Assembly (NCBI GenBank): GCA_022509025.1
Contig: JAFLUB010000026.1
Location: 1-37,889 of the forward strand
Source of the DNA: Oscillospiraceae bacterium
GTDB taxonomy: Bacteria > Bacillota > Clostridia > UBA1381
Direction of reading: 5' to 3'
DNA length: 37,889 nucleotides
Both the position numbers and the translations under genes were made by a program. Below, piece after piece: positions 25,510-33,173 of this stretch (position 1 is its first letter; every line of letters starts with the position of its first letter). The notes under the pieces were generated by a model. That model did no database searches, was not told the origin of the DNA, and saw nothing but the letters and a program-made list of their open reading frames with translations.

Positions 25510-25863
25510 TTAAAGAGCAGATTTTGCTGTTTCAACGAGCTTTGCGAATGCAGCGCTGTCAGCGATTGCGATTTCAGAAAGCATCTTTCTGTTCATTTCG
25601 ATACCTGACTTCTTCAGACCGTTCATGAATGTTGAATAGTTCATGCCGTTCTGTTTGCAGGCAGCTGAAATTCTCGTGATCCAAAGACGACGGAAATCTC
25701 TCTTTCTTCTTTTTCTGCCGACATAAGCATTCTGCATTGAACGCATAACTGCCTGATTAGCAACTCTATACTGCTTGCTCTCAGCACCACGGAAGCCCTT
25801 AGCAAGCTTTAATATCTTCTTATGTCTTTTTCTTGTATTTAATGCGCCTTTTACTCTTGCCAT
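25510..25863 (-). CDS. rplT: 50S ribosomal protein L20
   Basis: 117 residues, usual length. The basic N-terminus [22 protein letters not shown], the [16 protein letters not shown] block and the [11 protein letters not shown]-terminal region are typical. L20 binds 23S rRNA and is needed for 50S assembly; in Firmicutes it also binds the leader of its own mRNA to reduce expression of the infC-rpmI-rplT operon. It is the last gene of that operon, 22 bases after rpmI, with an AAAGAGAGG site upstream and a strong terminator downstream. Confidence 0.97.
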   Translation of the reverse strand: MARVKGALNTRKRHKKILKLAKGFRGAESKQYRVANQAVMRSMQNAYVGRKRRKRDFRRLWITRISAACKQNGMNYSTFMNGLKKSGIEMNRKMLSEIAIADSAAFAKLVETAKSAL

Positions 25864-25885
25864 TAGTTTTTACCTCTCTTTCAGA

Positions 25886-26083
25886 TTACTTGTAAGGAAT
25901 AAGCTTCTTGATAACTGCCGCATTTGCCTTTGAGCAGTAAGCCTGTTTTCTCAAATGTCTTTTTCTCTTAGTTGTCTTCTTGTTCAGAATGTGTCTTCTG
26001 AATGCTTTGTTCATCTTAACCTTACCGTTCTTTGTAAGATTAAATCTTTTTGCTGCGCCTCTGTGTGTCTTTATTTTAGGCAT
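25886..26083 (-). CDS. rpmI: 50S ribosomal protein L35
   Basis: 65 residues, full length, with the family start [20 protein letters not shown] and the basic [16 protein letters not shown] segment. Between infC and rplT in the conserved order. A GGAAGGAG site lies just upstream of the ATG. Confidence 0.97.
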   Translation of the reverse strand: MPKIKTHRGAAKRFNLTKNGKVKMNKAFRRHILNKKTTKRKRHLRKQAYCSKANAAVIKKLIPYK

Positions 26084-26115
26084 AGTTTACACTCCTTCCG
26101 AATTTAAAAATCATC

Positions 26116-26628
26116 TTATGATAACGGTGCGAGAAACATAATCATGTTTCTGCCCTCAAGCTTCGCGGGCTTTTCTATGCTGCCCGCCTCTTTTGCCTGT
26201 TCGGCAAATCTCTCAAGCAAGGTATAACCTATCTGTGAATGACTTAATTCACGACCACGGAATCGAACCATAACCTTTACTTTGTCGCCCTTTTTGAGAA
26301 ACTTTATCGCGTGGTTACACTTCGTATTGAAATCGTTGGTGTCAATAGACGGGGAAAGCTGAACCTCTTTGATATTTACTACCTTCTGGTTCTTTCTGTT
26401 TTCCTTTTCACGCTTGTTAAGTTCAAACTTATACTTGCCGTAGTCCATTATTTTACACACAGGCGGATTTGCCTGCGGTGCAATTTTGACCAAATCCATT
26501 CCCTTTTCATATGCGATTTCCTGCGCATCGCGTGCGCTCATCAGACCAAGCTGCTGACCGTCTGCTGAAACAACGCGGATTTCACTGTCACGGATTTGTT
26601 CGTTAATCTGTAAATCATTCTTACTAAT
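26116..26628 (-). CDS. infC: Translation initiation factor IF-3, ATT start codon
   Basis: IF-3 of about 170 residues; it keeps 30S subunits free and proofreads the start codon. The N-domain (INEQIRDSEIRVVSADGQQLG), linker (YGKYKFELNKREKENRKNQK) and C-domain (IRFRGRELSHSQIGY-like pattern, ending NMIMFLAPLS) are complete. The start is taken at ATT (26628-26626), read ISKNDLQ and aligning with the start of other infC genes; GGGAGGGA lies 6 bases upstream. Longer in-frame ATG starts would run through the leader terminator. Rare ATT/ATA starts are a known self-control feature of infC, since IF-3 disfavours them. First gene of infC-rpmI-rplT. Confidence 0.95.
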   Translation of the reverse strand: MSKNDLQINEQIRDSEIRVVSADGQQLGLMSARDAQEIAYEKGMDLVKIAPQANPPVCKIMDYGKYKFELNKREKENRKNQKVVNIKEVQLSPSIDTNDFNTKCNHAIKFLKKGDKVKVMVRFRGRELSHSQIGYTLLERFAEQAKEAGSIEKPAKLEGRNMIMFLAPLS

Positions 26629-26770
26629 GGTTAATCCCTCCCTCTGAGCATCAAAAAACGGATGCAAAACGCACCCGTACACAAATATCTCCCTGATAGG
26701 ATATACATTGTATTTACCGCAAAGCCTTCGCCGTACGGTGAGAACGGAGCGTTCTACTTGTTTTCATTTC
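26629..26770 (-). promoter_or_regulatory. infC leader with attenuator (L20-leader type)
   Basis: A leader of about 140 bases between promoter and ATT start codon. On the minus strand ACGGGTGC, GTTTT, GCATCCGT followed by TTTTTT forms a terminator at 26653-26678. Upstream, CACCGTAC (26740-26733) can pair with GTACGGGTG, which would open that terminator. This fits autoregulation of the operon by L20, known in Firmicutes. The exact family match is inferred. Confidence 0.75.
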
Positions 26771-26776
26771 TGATAT

Positions 26777-26805
26777 ATTATACCAAAGACATTTTTATAT
26801 GTCAA
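26777..26805 (-). promoter_or_regulatory. Promoter of the infC-rpmI-rplT operon
   Basis: Minus strand, both boxes perfect: TTGACA (26805-26800), 17-base spacer, TATAAT (26782-26777). Confidence 0.92.
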
Positions 26806-26820
26806 GTATTTTTTGAAAAT

Positions 26821-27396
26821 TTATTTTATCTCAATCAAAACCTCGTCAAGAGGACGCTTCGGAACGTTTATCGTACCATCCTCACTCTCAAAGTACTTCA
26901 CCTCGCCGTTTTTCATATCCACCATACGGCTTTTCTGCATAGGATAGCCGACTGCCAACAGATATACCACGTCCAGTGTTTCATCAAGAGAAAGCGTTCT
27001 TTTAATCTCGTCACGCATAATCGCGCCGAGCCAGCACGTTGCAAGTCCCATTTCAACTGCTTCAAGCATCATTGTAGTCACAGCCGCGCCCGCTTCGACC
27101 TCAAAACCGCCGTTCTTTTTTATATTCTTATCACCAAGCACAGCTATGTAAGCCGCAGGACGTTCGTTTTCCTTCGGTGCGCCGTCCGTCAATGCTCCTG
27201 CCCATTTAGTGAACGGATAAATATTACTGAGCGTCTCCTTATTATCAATAAATGCGAATTTAAGCGGCTGAACATTCGCACCGTATGCCGCGACGCGCGC
27301 GCAGTCCACCAGTTTTGTTAAATCCTCGCGCTTTACCGCCTTTTGTTCAAATTTTCTTATAGTTCTTCTGTTCATTATAGCGTCATATACGTTCAT
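26821..27396 (-). CDS. Nitroreductase family protein
   Basis: 191 residues, a short FMN-dependent nitroreductase-like protein. The N-terminal NRRTIRKFEQKAV is the usual FMN-phosphate-binding signature, AAYGANVQPLKFAFI is the next conserved block, and TCWLGAIMRDEIKRTL...VVYLLAVGYP gives the C-terminal nucleotide-binding segment. Such enzymes reduce nitro groups, quinones or other small acceptors with NAD(P)H; the natural substrate is unknown. AGGAGG lies 8 bases before the ATG. Transcribed alone from the promoter at 27423-27451 and convergent with nothing; no clear terminator follows before the infC promoter. Confidence 0.92.
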   Translation of the reverse strand: MNVYDAIMNRRTIRKFEQKAVKREDLTKLVDCARVAAYGANVQPLKFAFIDNKETLSNIYPFTKWAGALTDGAPKENERPAAYIAVLGDKNIKKNGGFEVEAGAAVTTMMLEAVEMGLATCWLGAIMRDEIKRTLSLDETLDVVYLLAVGYPMQKSRMVDMKNGEVKYFESEDGTINVPKRPLDEVLIEIK

Positions 27397-27422
27397 TTCA
27401 CTACCTCCTTATATTTTAAACT

Positions 27423-27451
27423 ATTCTATCACAGTTTTCGATATTTTTCAA
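27423..27451 (-). promoter_or_regulatory. Promoter of the nitroreductase gene
   Basis: Minus strand TTGAAA (27451-27446), 17-base spacer, TAGAAT (27428-27423). It shares CTGTGATAGAATAG with the yebC-family promoter. Confidence 0.75.
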
Positions 27452-27469
27452 TTTATATCCGCTATTTAC

Positions 27470-27498
27470 TTTACACAAAGCAAAAAATTTTATATAAT
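27470..27498 (+). promoter_or_regulatory. Promoter before the decarboxylase gene
   Basis: TTTACA (27470-27475), 17-base spacer, TATAAT (27493-27498). The TATAAT is part of a tandem repeat unit and recurs at 27609-27614 and near 27708, without a good -35 box at those places. Confidence 0.55.
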
Positions 27499-27717
27499 AA
27501 CCTCAGGGTGTTACCCAAATCGAAGATTTGGACACCCTGGAGAACATTGTATCTTACTTTGCGTGCCACGTTGCGGCACCGACTGCTTCGCAGTCTGCAA
27601 ATATATGATATAATAACCTCAGGGTGTTACCCAAATCAAAGATTTGGACACCCTGGAGAACATTGCATCTTAACGCTGCGCACACGTTGCGTGCTTGCAG
27701 TTATGATATAATAGTAA
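27492..27717 (+). repeat. Tandem hairpin repeat, two units of about 110 bp
   Basis: Units start at 27492 and 27608; the first 65 bases of each are identical except for two positions. Each unit opens with ATATAATAACCT, then a long stem CAGGGTGT..CCAAATC / GATTTGG..ACACCCTG, then AGAACATTG and a second short hairpin around CACGTTGCG. A third GATATAATA closes the array. It fills the 340-base gap before the decarboxylase gene. Confidence 0.85.
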
Positions 27718-27738
27718 TTTTACTAAAGGAGGAGTTGC

Positions 27739-29085
27739 ATGGCTGCGCCGCTTTATGAACGTCTTAAAAATTACGCGCGTAAAAACAGAATATCGTTTTC
27801 AATGCCCGGTCATAAATCCGGCAGAGGGCTCAGGAATGACTTAATCTCACTCGATGTGACGGAGCTTGAGGAAACGGAAAACCTGCACCACGGCGGCAAA
27901 TACGTCAAAGAGGCGCAGCGGCTTCTTTCCCGGCTTTACGGAAGTAATAAGAGCTATATTTTAACAGGCGGCTCCACCGCCGCCATACAGGCTATGATAT
28001 GCGGAAGCGTCAAACCCGGCGGTCTTTTGCTCGCCGCGTCAGACTGTCATCAGAGCGTTATAAACACATGCGCCCTTCTCGGAATACGCATACGATTTTT
28101 TCCGAAAGAAATTGACAGTGAATTTAAAGTACCCAAATACACCGCTGCAATAAAAGAATACATCACTGATGACACAGATGCGGTTATAATAACGTCTCCG
28201 AATTATTACGGCGTATGCTCTGACATAGAAAAAATAGCCGCTGAATGTCACGAACGGAATATACCTCTGCTCGTTGACGAAGCGCACGGCGCGCATTTTA
28301 TCGCTGACAGCCGTTTCCCCGAAACAGCCGTGAAGTATGCCGACGCGGTCTGTCACAGTGCGCATAAGACGCTTAACGCGATGAACGGAGCGGCATATCT
28401 TCACTTAAACGGCTCTCTTATTAATACACAAAGAACGGAAAAAGCCCTATCTATGTTCCAGTCGTCAAGCCCGTCTTATGTGATTGCCGCCTCGGCGGAT
28501 ACCGCGAGAGATGAACTGGCATCAGGAAATGAATGGAACAGAACATACAACCTGTGTAAGGATTTAAGGAGTAAATTAATTCAAGCAGGTATTAAGGTTC
28601 TCGAAAATGATGATATGACAAGGCTTGTATTAAATTTCACAACATTTGGCATAACAGGCTTTGAGGCAAGCCGTATCCTGTCACAAAACGGAATAGATAT
28701 TGAAATGGCGGATTTATTTAATATAGTTCTGATTATCACGCCATCTAACACTTTAAACGATCTTGAAGCGCTATTTAAGACAGTTACGCAAATCACCGCT
28801 GCAAACACAAAAACCACGTCTTTTCCACGCGTGCCGATACCTCCCCTGTGTAATGAAACACTGTCGCCGGGCAAGGCGTTCTTTTCAGCACGGACAGAAA
28901 TCAGTCTTGCGGACGCTGACGGACGCGTATCATGCGTATCAGTCACACCCTATCCGCCAGGTATACCTGTTATTCGCATGGGAGAAACAATAAAGAAAGA
29001 ACAGATTGAATATATAAATTATATCCTGTTATCCGGCGGAGAAGTGACAGGTCTCTCAGACGGAAAAATTACAGTTGCGGAGTAA
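27739..29085 (+). CDS. Orn/Lys/Arg decarboxylase family protein (PLP-dependent)
   Basis: 448 residues, a fold-type I PLP enzyme of the short Gram-positive group that includes SpeA-like arginine decarboxylase and lysine decarboxylase. Seen: FSMPGHKSGRG at the N-terminus, TGGSTAAIQAMI (phosphate binding), LLVDEAHGAHF (PLP ring Asp) and SAHKTL with Lys210 as the Schiff-base lysine; a smaller C-terminal domain follows with TPYPPGIPVIRMGE. It likely makes a polyamine or cadaverine, but the substrate cannot be told from sequence. AAAGGAGGAG lies 7 bases before the ATG. It is 5 bases from recD2, so the two are co-transcribed. Confidence 0.92.
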   Translation: MAAPLYERLKNYARKNRISFSMPGHKSGRGLRNDLISLDVTELEETENLHHGGKYVKEAQRLLSRLYGSNKSYILTGGSTAAIQAMICGSVKPGGLLLAASDCHQSVINTCALLGIRIRFFPKEIDSEFKVPKYTAAIKEYITDDTDAVIITSPNYYGVCSDIEKIAAECHERNIPLLVDEAHGAHFIADSRFPETAVKYADAVCHSAHKTLNAMNGAAYLHLNGSLINTQRTEKALSMFQSSSPSYVIAASADTARDELASGNEWNRTYNLCKDLRSKLIQAGIKVLENDDMTRLVLNFTTFGITGFEASRILSQNGIDIEMADLFNIVLIITPSNTLNDLEALFKTVTQITAANTKTTSFPRVPIPPLCNETLSPGKAFFSARTEISLADADGRVSCVSVTPYPPGIPVIRMGETIKKEQIEYINYILLSGGEVTGLSDGKITVAE

Positions 29086-29090
29086 TATAA

Positions 29091-31334
29091 ATGAATGAGA
29101 TAATTACAATCACAGGCACAGTTGAAGAAATAATATTTTCCAATCCTGATAACGGTTATACTATATGCGGTATAGACAGCACTGAGGAGGGGCTTTTTAC
29201 CGCGACCGGATATATGCCTTTTCTCTCTGAGGGAGAAAGCGTGGCGCTGTCAGGTATATGGGTGACACATCCTGACTATGGCGAACAGTTCAAGGTGGAA
29301 TATTACGAGAAGGTTATGCCGTCTGACGAGGAATCAATTATACGCTATCTGGGGTCTGGTATAATTCCCGGAATACGCGAGGCAACGGCTAAAAAGCTTG
29401 TCAAGCATTTCGGCTGCGAGGTTTTGGATATAATGCTTGCAAACCCCGAATCGCTTTCGGAGATTAAGGGTATAAGCAAGGAAAAGGCGAAGAAAATCGG
29501 TGAGGAATTTCAAAAGCTCCAATCCATGCAGAACATTGTTATGTTTCTTCAGCAATATAACATATCCGCGAATATGGCTGTAAAGGTGCATAATGTACTC
29601 GGCGCGGCGGCAGTGGATATGATAAAAAAGAATCCTTATATCATGTCAGATATGGTGGACGGAATTACCTTTAAGACTGCCGATACAATTGCATTCAACA
29701 TGGGCATGCCGAAAAACAGTATCATCCGCATACGCGCCGGGATAAAGAACATACTCCGCACTGCCGCTTATACGCATGGTCATGTATATCTTCCTAAGAC
29801 TGTGCTTCTGGAACATGCTGTGTATACGCTTAAGGTAGAGGAAAGCGAAGCGGAGGCCGCTGTTTCCGAGCTTATAGCGTCAAAGGATATTTTTTTGGAT
29901 AATGTTGAAGGTACAGATGCGTACTATCTTTACGAGTACTATGAGGCGGAATATTATATAGCGAGAAGGCTTATTGCCATATCTCAGAGTAAACAGAAAT
30001 TTACAATGACAGAGGATGAGGCTGAAATGGCCATTGATGCTCTTGAAGAAAAAACGGGACTATATCTCGAAGGCGAACAGCGTAATGCCGTTGTCACAGC
30101 TCTTTCCACGGGCTGTATGGTTCTTACGGGCGGTCCCGGTACAGGTAAGACGACAACAATAAATACTATAATAAAGCTTTTGGAGGATTTGAAGCTCTCA
30201 ATCGCGCTTGCCGCTCCTACGGGGCGCGCGGCAAAAAGGATGAGCCAGGTGACAGGCTGCGAGGCAAAGACCATTCACCGTCTGCTCGGTACGCAGCGTA
30301 ATTCTGAGGGGTACAGCGTTTTCTCGCATAATGAGGAGCACCCTCTGAGCGCGGACGTTATAATTCTTGATGAAGTGAGTATGATTGACATAAGCCTTAT
30401 GTCGTCTTTCCTTAAAGCAGTCAAGCAGGGCGCGCGAATAATTCTTTCCGGCGATGCGGATCAGCTGCCTTCAGTTGGTCCGGGTAATATAATTCATGAT
30501 ATGATAGAAAGCAATACTATTCCTGTTATACAGCTTAACAGGATATTCAGACAGGCTGAGGAAAGTCTTATAATAGTCAACGCGCATAAGATAAACCGCG
30601 GCGAAATGCCTGATTTATCAGTGAAGTCGAGCGACTTCTTCTTCCTGAAGCGTCAGACCCCGCAGGACAGCGCATACACTGTCAATGACCTGTTCAAAAA
30701 TCGTCTGCCAAAAAGCTACGGAGTGAACCCTGTTTCTTCGATACAGGTATTGTCGCCGACTAAAAAAGGACTTGCCGGTACGGTAGCCTTGAACAAGCTG
30801 ATTCAGGCGCACATAAACCCGTATGACGAGACACGTCCGCAGTATGTTTACGGCGGGACCACCTTCCGCGTCGGGGACAAGGTTATGCAGACAAAAAATA
30901 ATTACGACATGATATTTTCACGCGAAAACGGTGAGGACGGAATGGGAATTTTCAACGGTGATATGGGAATTATAGAAAGTATCTCCGTTCGCGACAAGTA
31001 CATGAACATCATTTTTGACGAGGACAAGAACGTTGAATATCCGTTTACTAATTTAGACGAACTCGACCTTGCCTATGCGATTACCGTACACAAGAGTCAG
31101 GGCAGTGAGTTCCCTATCGTAGTCATGCCGGTCTGCTCATTTGCTCCCATGCTTATGAGCCGCAACCTTTTCTACACTGCCGTGACGCGCGCACGGGATA
31201 TGGTTGTGCTTGTGGGCAGTGAAAAAACTGTGCGGAATATGACGCTTAACAATCAGTTTAAACAGAGATTCACCGGGCTGACGGAAAAGCTTATGGCAAT
31301 ACAGAAATTCACAATACAAAAAAATAACACCTGA
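29091..31334 (+). CDS. recD2: ATP-dependent DNA helicase, RecD2 type
   Basis: 747 residues, the length of Gram-positive RecD2 (a 5'-3' SF1B helicase not tied to RecBC). The N-terminal region has an OB-like start (GTVEEIIFSNPDNGYTI) and helix-hairpin-helix repeats (GIIPGIREATAKKLVKHFG, LSEIKGISKEKAKKIG). Walker A GGPGTGKTTT is near residue 347 and Walker B ILDEVSM near 425; later motifs LSGDADQLPSVGPG, LNRIFRQ, and AITVHKSQGSEFP are present. RecD2 acts in DNA repair and replication restart. GGAG of its ribosome binding site overlaps the stop region of the decarboxylase gene. Confidence 0.95.
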   Translation: MNEIITITGTVEEIIFSNPDNGYTICGIDSTEEGLFTATGYMPFLSEGESVALSGIWVTHPDYGEQFKVEYYEKVMPSDEESIIRYLGSGIIPGIREATAKKLVKHFGCEVLDIMLANPESLSEIKGISKEKAKKIGEEFQKLQSMQNIVMFLQQYNISANMAVKVHNVLGAAAVDMIKKNPYIMSDMVDGITFKTADTIAFNMGMPKNSIIRIRAGIKNILRTAAYTHGHVYLPKTVLLEHAVYTLKVEESEAEAAVSELIASKDIFLDNVEGTDAYYLYEYYEAEYYIARRLIAISQSKQKFTMTEDEAEMAIDALEEKTGLYLEGEQRNAVVTALSTGCMVLTGGPGTGKTTTINTIIKLLEDLKLSIALAAPTGRAAKRMSQVTGCEAKTIHRLLGTQRNSEGYSVFSHNEEHPLSADVIILDEVSMIDISLMSSFLKAVKQGARIILSGDADQLPSVGPGNIIHDMIESNTIPVIQLNRIFRQAEESLIIVNAHKINRGEMPDLSVKSSDFFFLKRQTPQDSAYTVNDLFKNRLPKSYGVNPVSSIQVLSPTKKGLAGTVALNKLIQAHINPYDETRPQYVYGGTTFRVGDKVMQTKNNYDMIFSRENGEDGMGIFNGDMGIIESISVRDKYMNIIFDEDKNVEYPFTNLDELDLAYAITVHKSQGSEFPIVVMPVCSFAPMLMSRNLFYTAVTRARDMVVLVGSEKTVRNMTLNNQFKQRFTGLTEKLMAIQKFTIQKNNT

Positions 31335-31342
31335 TAAGGAAG

Positions 31343-31376
31343 TGATAACGTGAAAAATCACGTTATCATGATTTTA
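31343..31376 (+). terminator. Terminator of the decarboxylase-recD2 operon
   Basis: Perfect 11-bp stem TGATAACGTGA (31343-31353) and TCACGTTATCA (31358-31368) with an AAAA loop, then TGATTTTATT. Eight bases after the recD2 stop codon. Confidence 0.85.
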
Positions 31377-31436
31377 TTGCCCGTCCGAGTATTTTCTCGC
31401 AAGCTTCGAAAATCGCACATGGGCAAAATATCCATT

Positions 31437-31499
31437 AGCGCCCTATCTGCCCACGATAGGCGCGTTAAAATTTTTCATTACTCTTTGTGGGCAGAAAGG
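31437..31499 (+). promoter_or_regulatory. Leader pseudoknot C before the second HAD gene
   Basis: Hairpin GCGCC-c-TATC / GATAGGCGC with the loop TGCCCAC (31448-31454), which can pair with GTGGGCA (31487-31493) just before GAAAGG. The linker contains GTTAAAATTTTT, as in leaders A and B. The distance from AGAAAGG to the preferred ATG is 14 bases, exactly as in leader A. I found no convincing promoter between the recD2 terminator and this element. Confidence 0.6.
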
Positions 31500-31513
31500 C
31501 TATGAATATTTAT

Positions 31514-32152
31514 ATGCAAGGAGCAATATTTGATGTTGACGGTACCCTCCTTGACTCAATGTCAGTCTGGTGGGATGTTCTTATCGAATTTTACAAACAG
31601 CACGGCGTGGAGTTATCCGATACGGAAGCAATGACGTTTAAGGAAGTGACGCTTGATGAATCTATCCCTATGATGATAGACAGGTTTAGTCTCAGCGAAA
31701 CGCCTGATGAAGTTCTGAATATACTTAAGGGTATGACGGCAAAACATTATGAAACAACACTGCCGCTTAAAGAGGGAGCAAAAGAATATTTAAAAAGATT
31801 GCACGGCAGCGGCGTTAAAATAGCTATCGCAACTTCGGGCTATGAGGAGCTTTGCAAAACGGCTTTCATGCGTCTCGGTGTGTGGCAGTACATTGATGCC
31901 TGCGCTTTTTCATCAGAGGTTGGCGTGAATAAGTCCAATCCCGACGTGTATCTTCTCGCGGCAAAACGTATAGGAGTTCAGCCGGAAGAGTGTATTGTTT
32001 ATGAGGATATATTGGCGGGTATAAACGGCGCAAAAAAGGGTGGTTTTCGTACATGCGCTGTTTATGATGACACTAACGCGGATGAAACGGATACGCTCAA
32101 AGAACTCGCAGACTGTTATATTACATGCTGGAACGATTTGCTGAGTTCGTAA
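31514..32152 (+). CDS. HAD-superfamily phosphatase (beta-phosphoglucomutase-like)
   Basis: About 212 residues, HAD subfamily IA. Motif I is FDVDGTLLDSMSVWWDV (nucleophile Asp at about residue 8), motif II IATSG, the motif III Lys is in VGVNKSNPDVYLLAAKRIG, and motif IV is YEDILAGINGAKKGG. The VYEDI form and cap resemble beta-phosphoglucomutase-like and sugar-phosphate phosphatases; the substrate is unknown. Start at 31514 is preferred because the HAD fold begins there; in-frame ATG 31502 and GTG 31487 touch or precede the AGAAAGG site. It shares its unusual leader with the HAD gene and malQ at 8 kb, suggesting common control. Confidence 0.9.
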   Translation: MQGAIFDVDGTLLDSMSVWWDVLIEFYKQHGVELSDTEAMTFKEVTLDESIPMMIDRFSLSETPDEVLNILKGMTAKHYETTLPLKEGAKEYLKRLHGSGVKIAIATSGYEELCKTAFMRLGVWQYIDACAFSSEVGVNKSNPDVYLLAAKRIGVQPEECIVYEDILAGINGAKKGGFRTCAVYDDTNADETDTLKELADCYITCWNDLLSS

Positions 32153-32189
32153 GAATATTCTTGATAGTCTTAATTTTATTATTTTTCAA

Positions 32190-32228
32190 AAAAAGAATCA
32201 ACACTATTTTCTAAGCTTGATTCTTTTT
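32190..32228 (+). terminator. Terminator of the second HAD gene
   Basis: AAAAAGAATCAA (32190-32201) and TTGATTCTTTTT (32217-32228), a 12-bp perfect stem ending in a T run. Confidence 0.85.
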
Positions 32229-32259
32229 GATTATCATATTAACTTAATGACATTAGCTG

Positions 32260-32290
32260 GCAAATTAGCATTTCAACAATGCTAATTTGC
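32260..32290 (-). terminator. Hairpin at the end of the DUF2442 gene
   Basis: GCAAATTAGCAT and ATGCTAATTTGC with a 7-base loop, extended by AGCTG / CAGCT. There is no long T run, so termination is uncertain. Confidence 0.5.
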
Positions 32291-32306
32291 AACAGCTCCT
32301 TGATTT

Positions 32307-32657
32307 TTATGTTATCGGTATACTGTCAATATAACAACTGTCAGGACATAAATCCAGTTTGTTATTCCATACAGTCTCGCTGTCAATGTTTGGGTCAATA
32401 TCCCATGCTATACAATGGCTGCTGTCAACATACACACGTCTGAAATCGTCAGGTGCTGAAATTTTATTGAATACAGAGTTTTTAGTGAATAGCGGTTTTG
32501 CATCATACAGTCTCTTTTCGCCATTATCAAAGCTAATAATCAACGTATAATTATCACTCGGTACAACAGCTACAATTTGCTTTGTTCCGTTTGCAAAGTA
32601 TTCAGCTGCGGCTTTGTCAAAGCCCTTTGACAAATAATATTCAACACTTTTAGGCAT
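32307..32657 (-). CDS. DUF2442 domain protein
   Basis: About 116 residues. The first 25 residues (PKSVEYYLSKGFDKAAAEYFANG) are an add-on helix; the rest follows the DUF2442 pattern: VVPSDNYTLIISFDNGEKRLYD, a PDDFRRVYVD strand, and IAWDIDPNIDSE...LCPDSCY. DUF2442 proteins are often encoded beside DUF4160 proteins in toxin-antitoxin-like pairs, and that is the arrangement here, although the DUF4160 partner is broken. Start at 32657, with AAGGAG 8 bases upstream; GTG 32666 overlaps the site. The molecular role of the family is not established. Confidence 0.85.
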   Translation of the reverse strand: MPKSVEYYLSKGFDKAAAEYFANGTKQIVAVVPSDNYTLIISFDNGEKRLYDAKPLFTKNSVFNKISAPDDFRRVYVDSSHCIAWDIDPNIDSETVWNNKLDLCPDSCYIDSIPIT

Positions 32658-32675
32658 GGTTCTCACTCCTTAATA

Positions 32676-32816
32676 TTATTTGAGCGGTTCTATTTGGAAT
32701 AGCTCTTGTTTTCTCTCGGCAAGTTCCCAGTTTTCAAGAAGTTCTTCCATGTGCAGAGCCGCCCATCCAAGTAGCATTTTCAGTTGTCTGTCTTATGAGA
32801 GTCCTTCACTTGTCAT
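32676..32816 (-). pseudogene. DUF4160 protein remnant, in-frame stop
   Basis: Behind a good GGAGG site the frame starts ATG, reads MTSEGLS, meets TAA at 32795-32793, then continues in frame DRQLKMLLGWAALHMEELLE, NWELAERKQ, ELFQIEPLK to TAA. The part after the stop matches the C-terminus of DUF4160 proteins (WA-LH--EL--NWELA...I-PL). The N-terminal beta strands of the family are missing, so it is both truncated and interrupted. It lies 18 bases upstream of the DUF2442 gene, its usual partner. Confidence 0.75.
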
Positions 32817-32948
32817 ATCCGACACCTCCAAGATTTATCAATAATATTATAACCCAGTCTGATTGAATATGCAATCAAAACTTACCGCATAAGCATATAA
32901 TCCTCTTTTAATCAGGAAATTCTGAATATGAAAATGTCATTTTGATTA

Positions 32949-32977
32949 TTTACAATAACCATAAAATATGATATAGT
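32949..32977 (+). promoter_or_regulatory. Promoter of the structured leader and the 86-residue ORF
   Basis: TTTACA (32949-32954), 17-base spacer, TATAGT (32972-32977). RNA should start near 32984, exactly where the first helix begins. Confidence 0.75.
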
Positions 32978-32982
32978 ATAGT

Positions 32983-33155
32983 TGCGACATACTCAACTAA
33001 ATATACCTTTCTAAGAAAAAGTCTGCGCTTGTAAAAAGCGTACGCTTTGGTTGTCTTTGTCTTTTTCTTAGTAAGGTAGACATTGGGTGTGTCGCAGCAT
33101 TAAACCAAAGCGGCGTTTTTTGTGCGTCGCTTTGATTTAAGGCGGCGCATTTTTT
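32983..33155 (+). promoter_or_regulatory. Riboswitch-like leader with antiterminator and terminator
   Basis: The closing helix is TGCGACA (32983-32989) with TGTCGCA (33090-33096). Inside lies a 16-bp helix ACCTT-t-CTAAGAAAAAG (33005-33021) with its complement at 33061-33077. CGCTTTGG (33043-33050) in its loop can pair with CCAAAGCG (33105-33112). That same stretch begins an antiterminator arm, 33102-33115 with 33125-33138 (13 of 14 pairs). The latter overlaps TGCGTCGC (33123-33130), which pairs with GCGGCGCA (33142-33149) before TTTTTT, a terminator. The pairings are mutually exclusive, as in riboswitches. Aptamer family not recognised. Confidence 0.7.
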
Positions 33156-33173
33156 ATTTATGGAGGTAGAAAA

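Noticed and set aside
26662-27321. Plus-strand 219-codon ORF opposite the nitroreductase gene
   Set aside because: It runs through the infC promoter and is antisense to a clear enzyme gene; composition is unlike real proteins here.
31370-31425. GATTTT/AAAATC hairpin with GCCC in its loop and GGGC downstream, resembling another pseudoknot unit
   Set aside because: The large loop, weak AT stem and lack of an adjacent ribosome binding site make chance likely; kept only as context for leader C.
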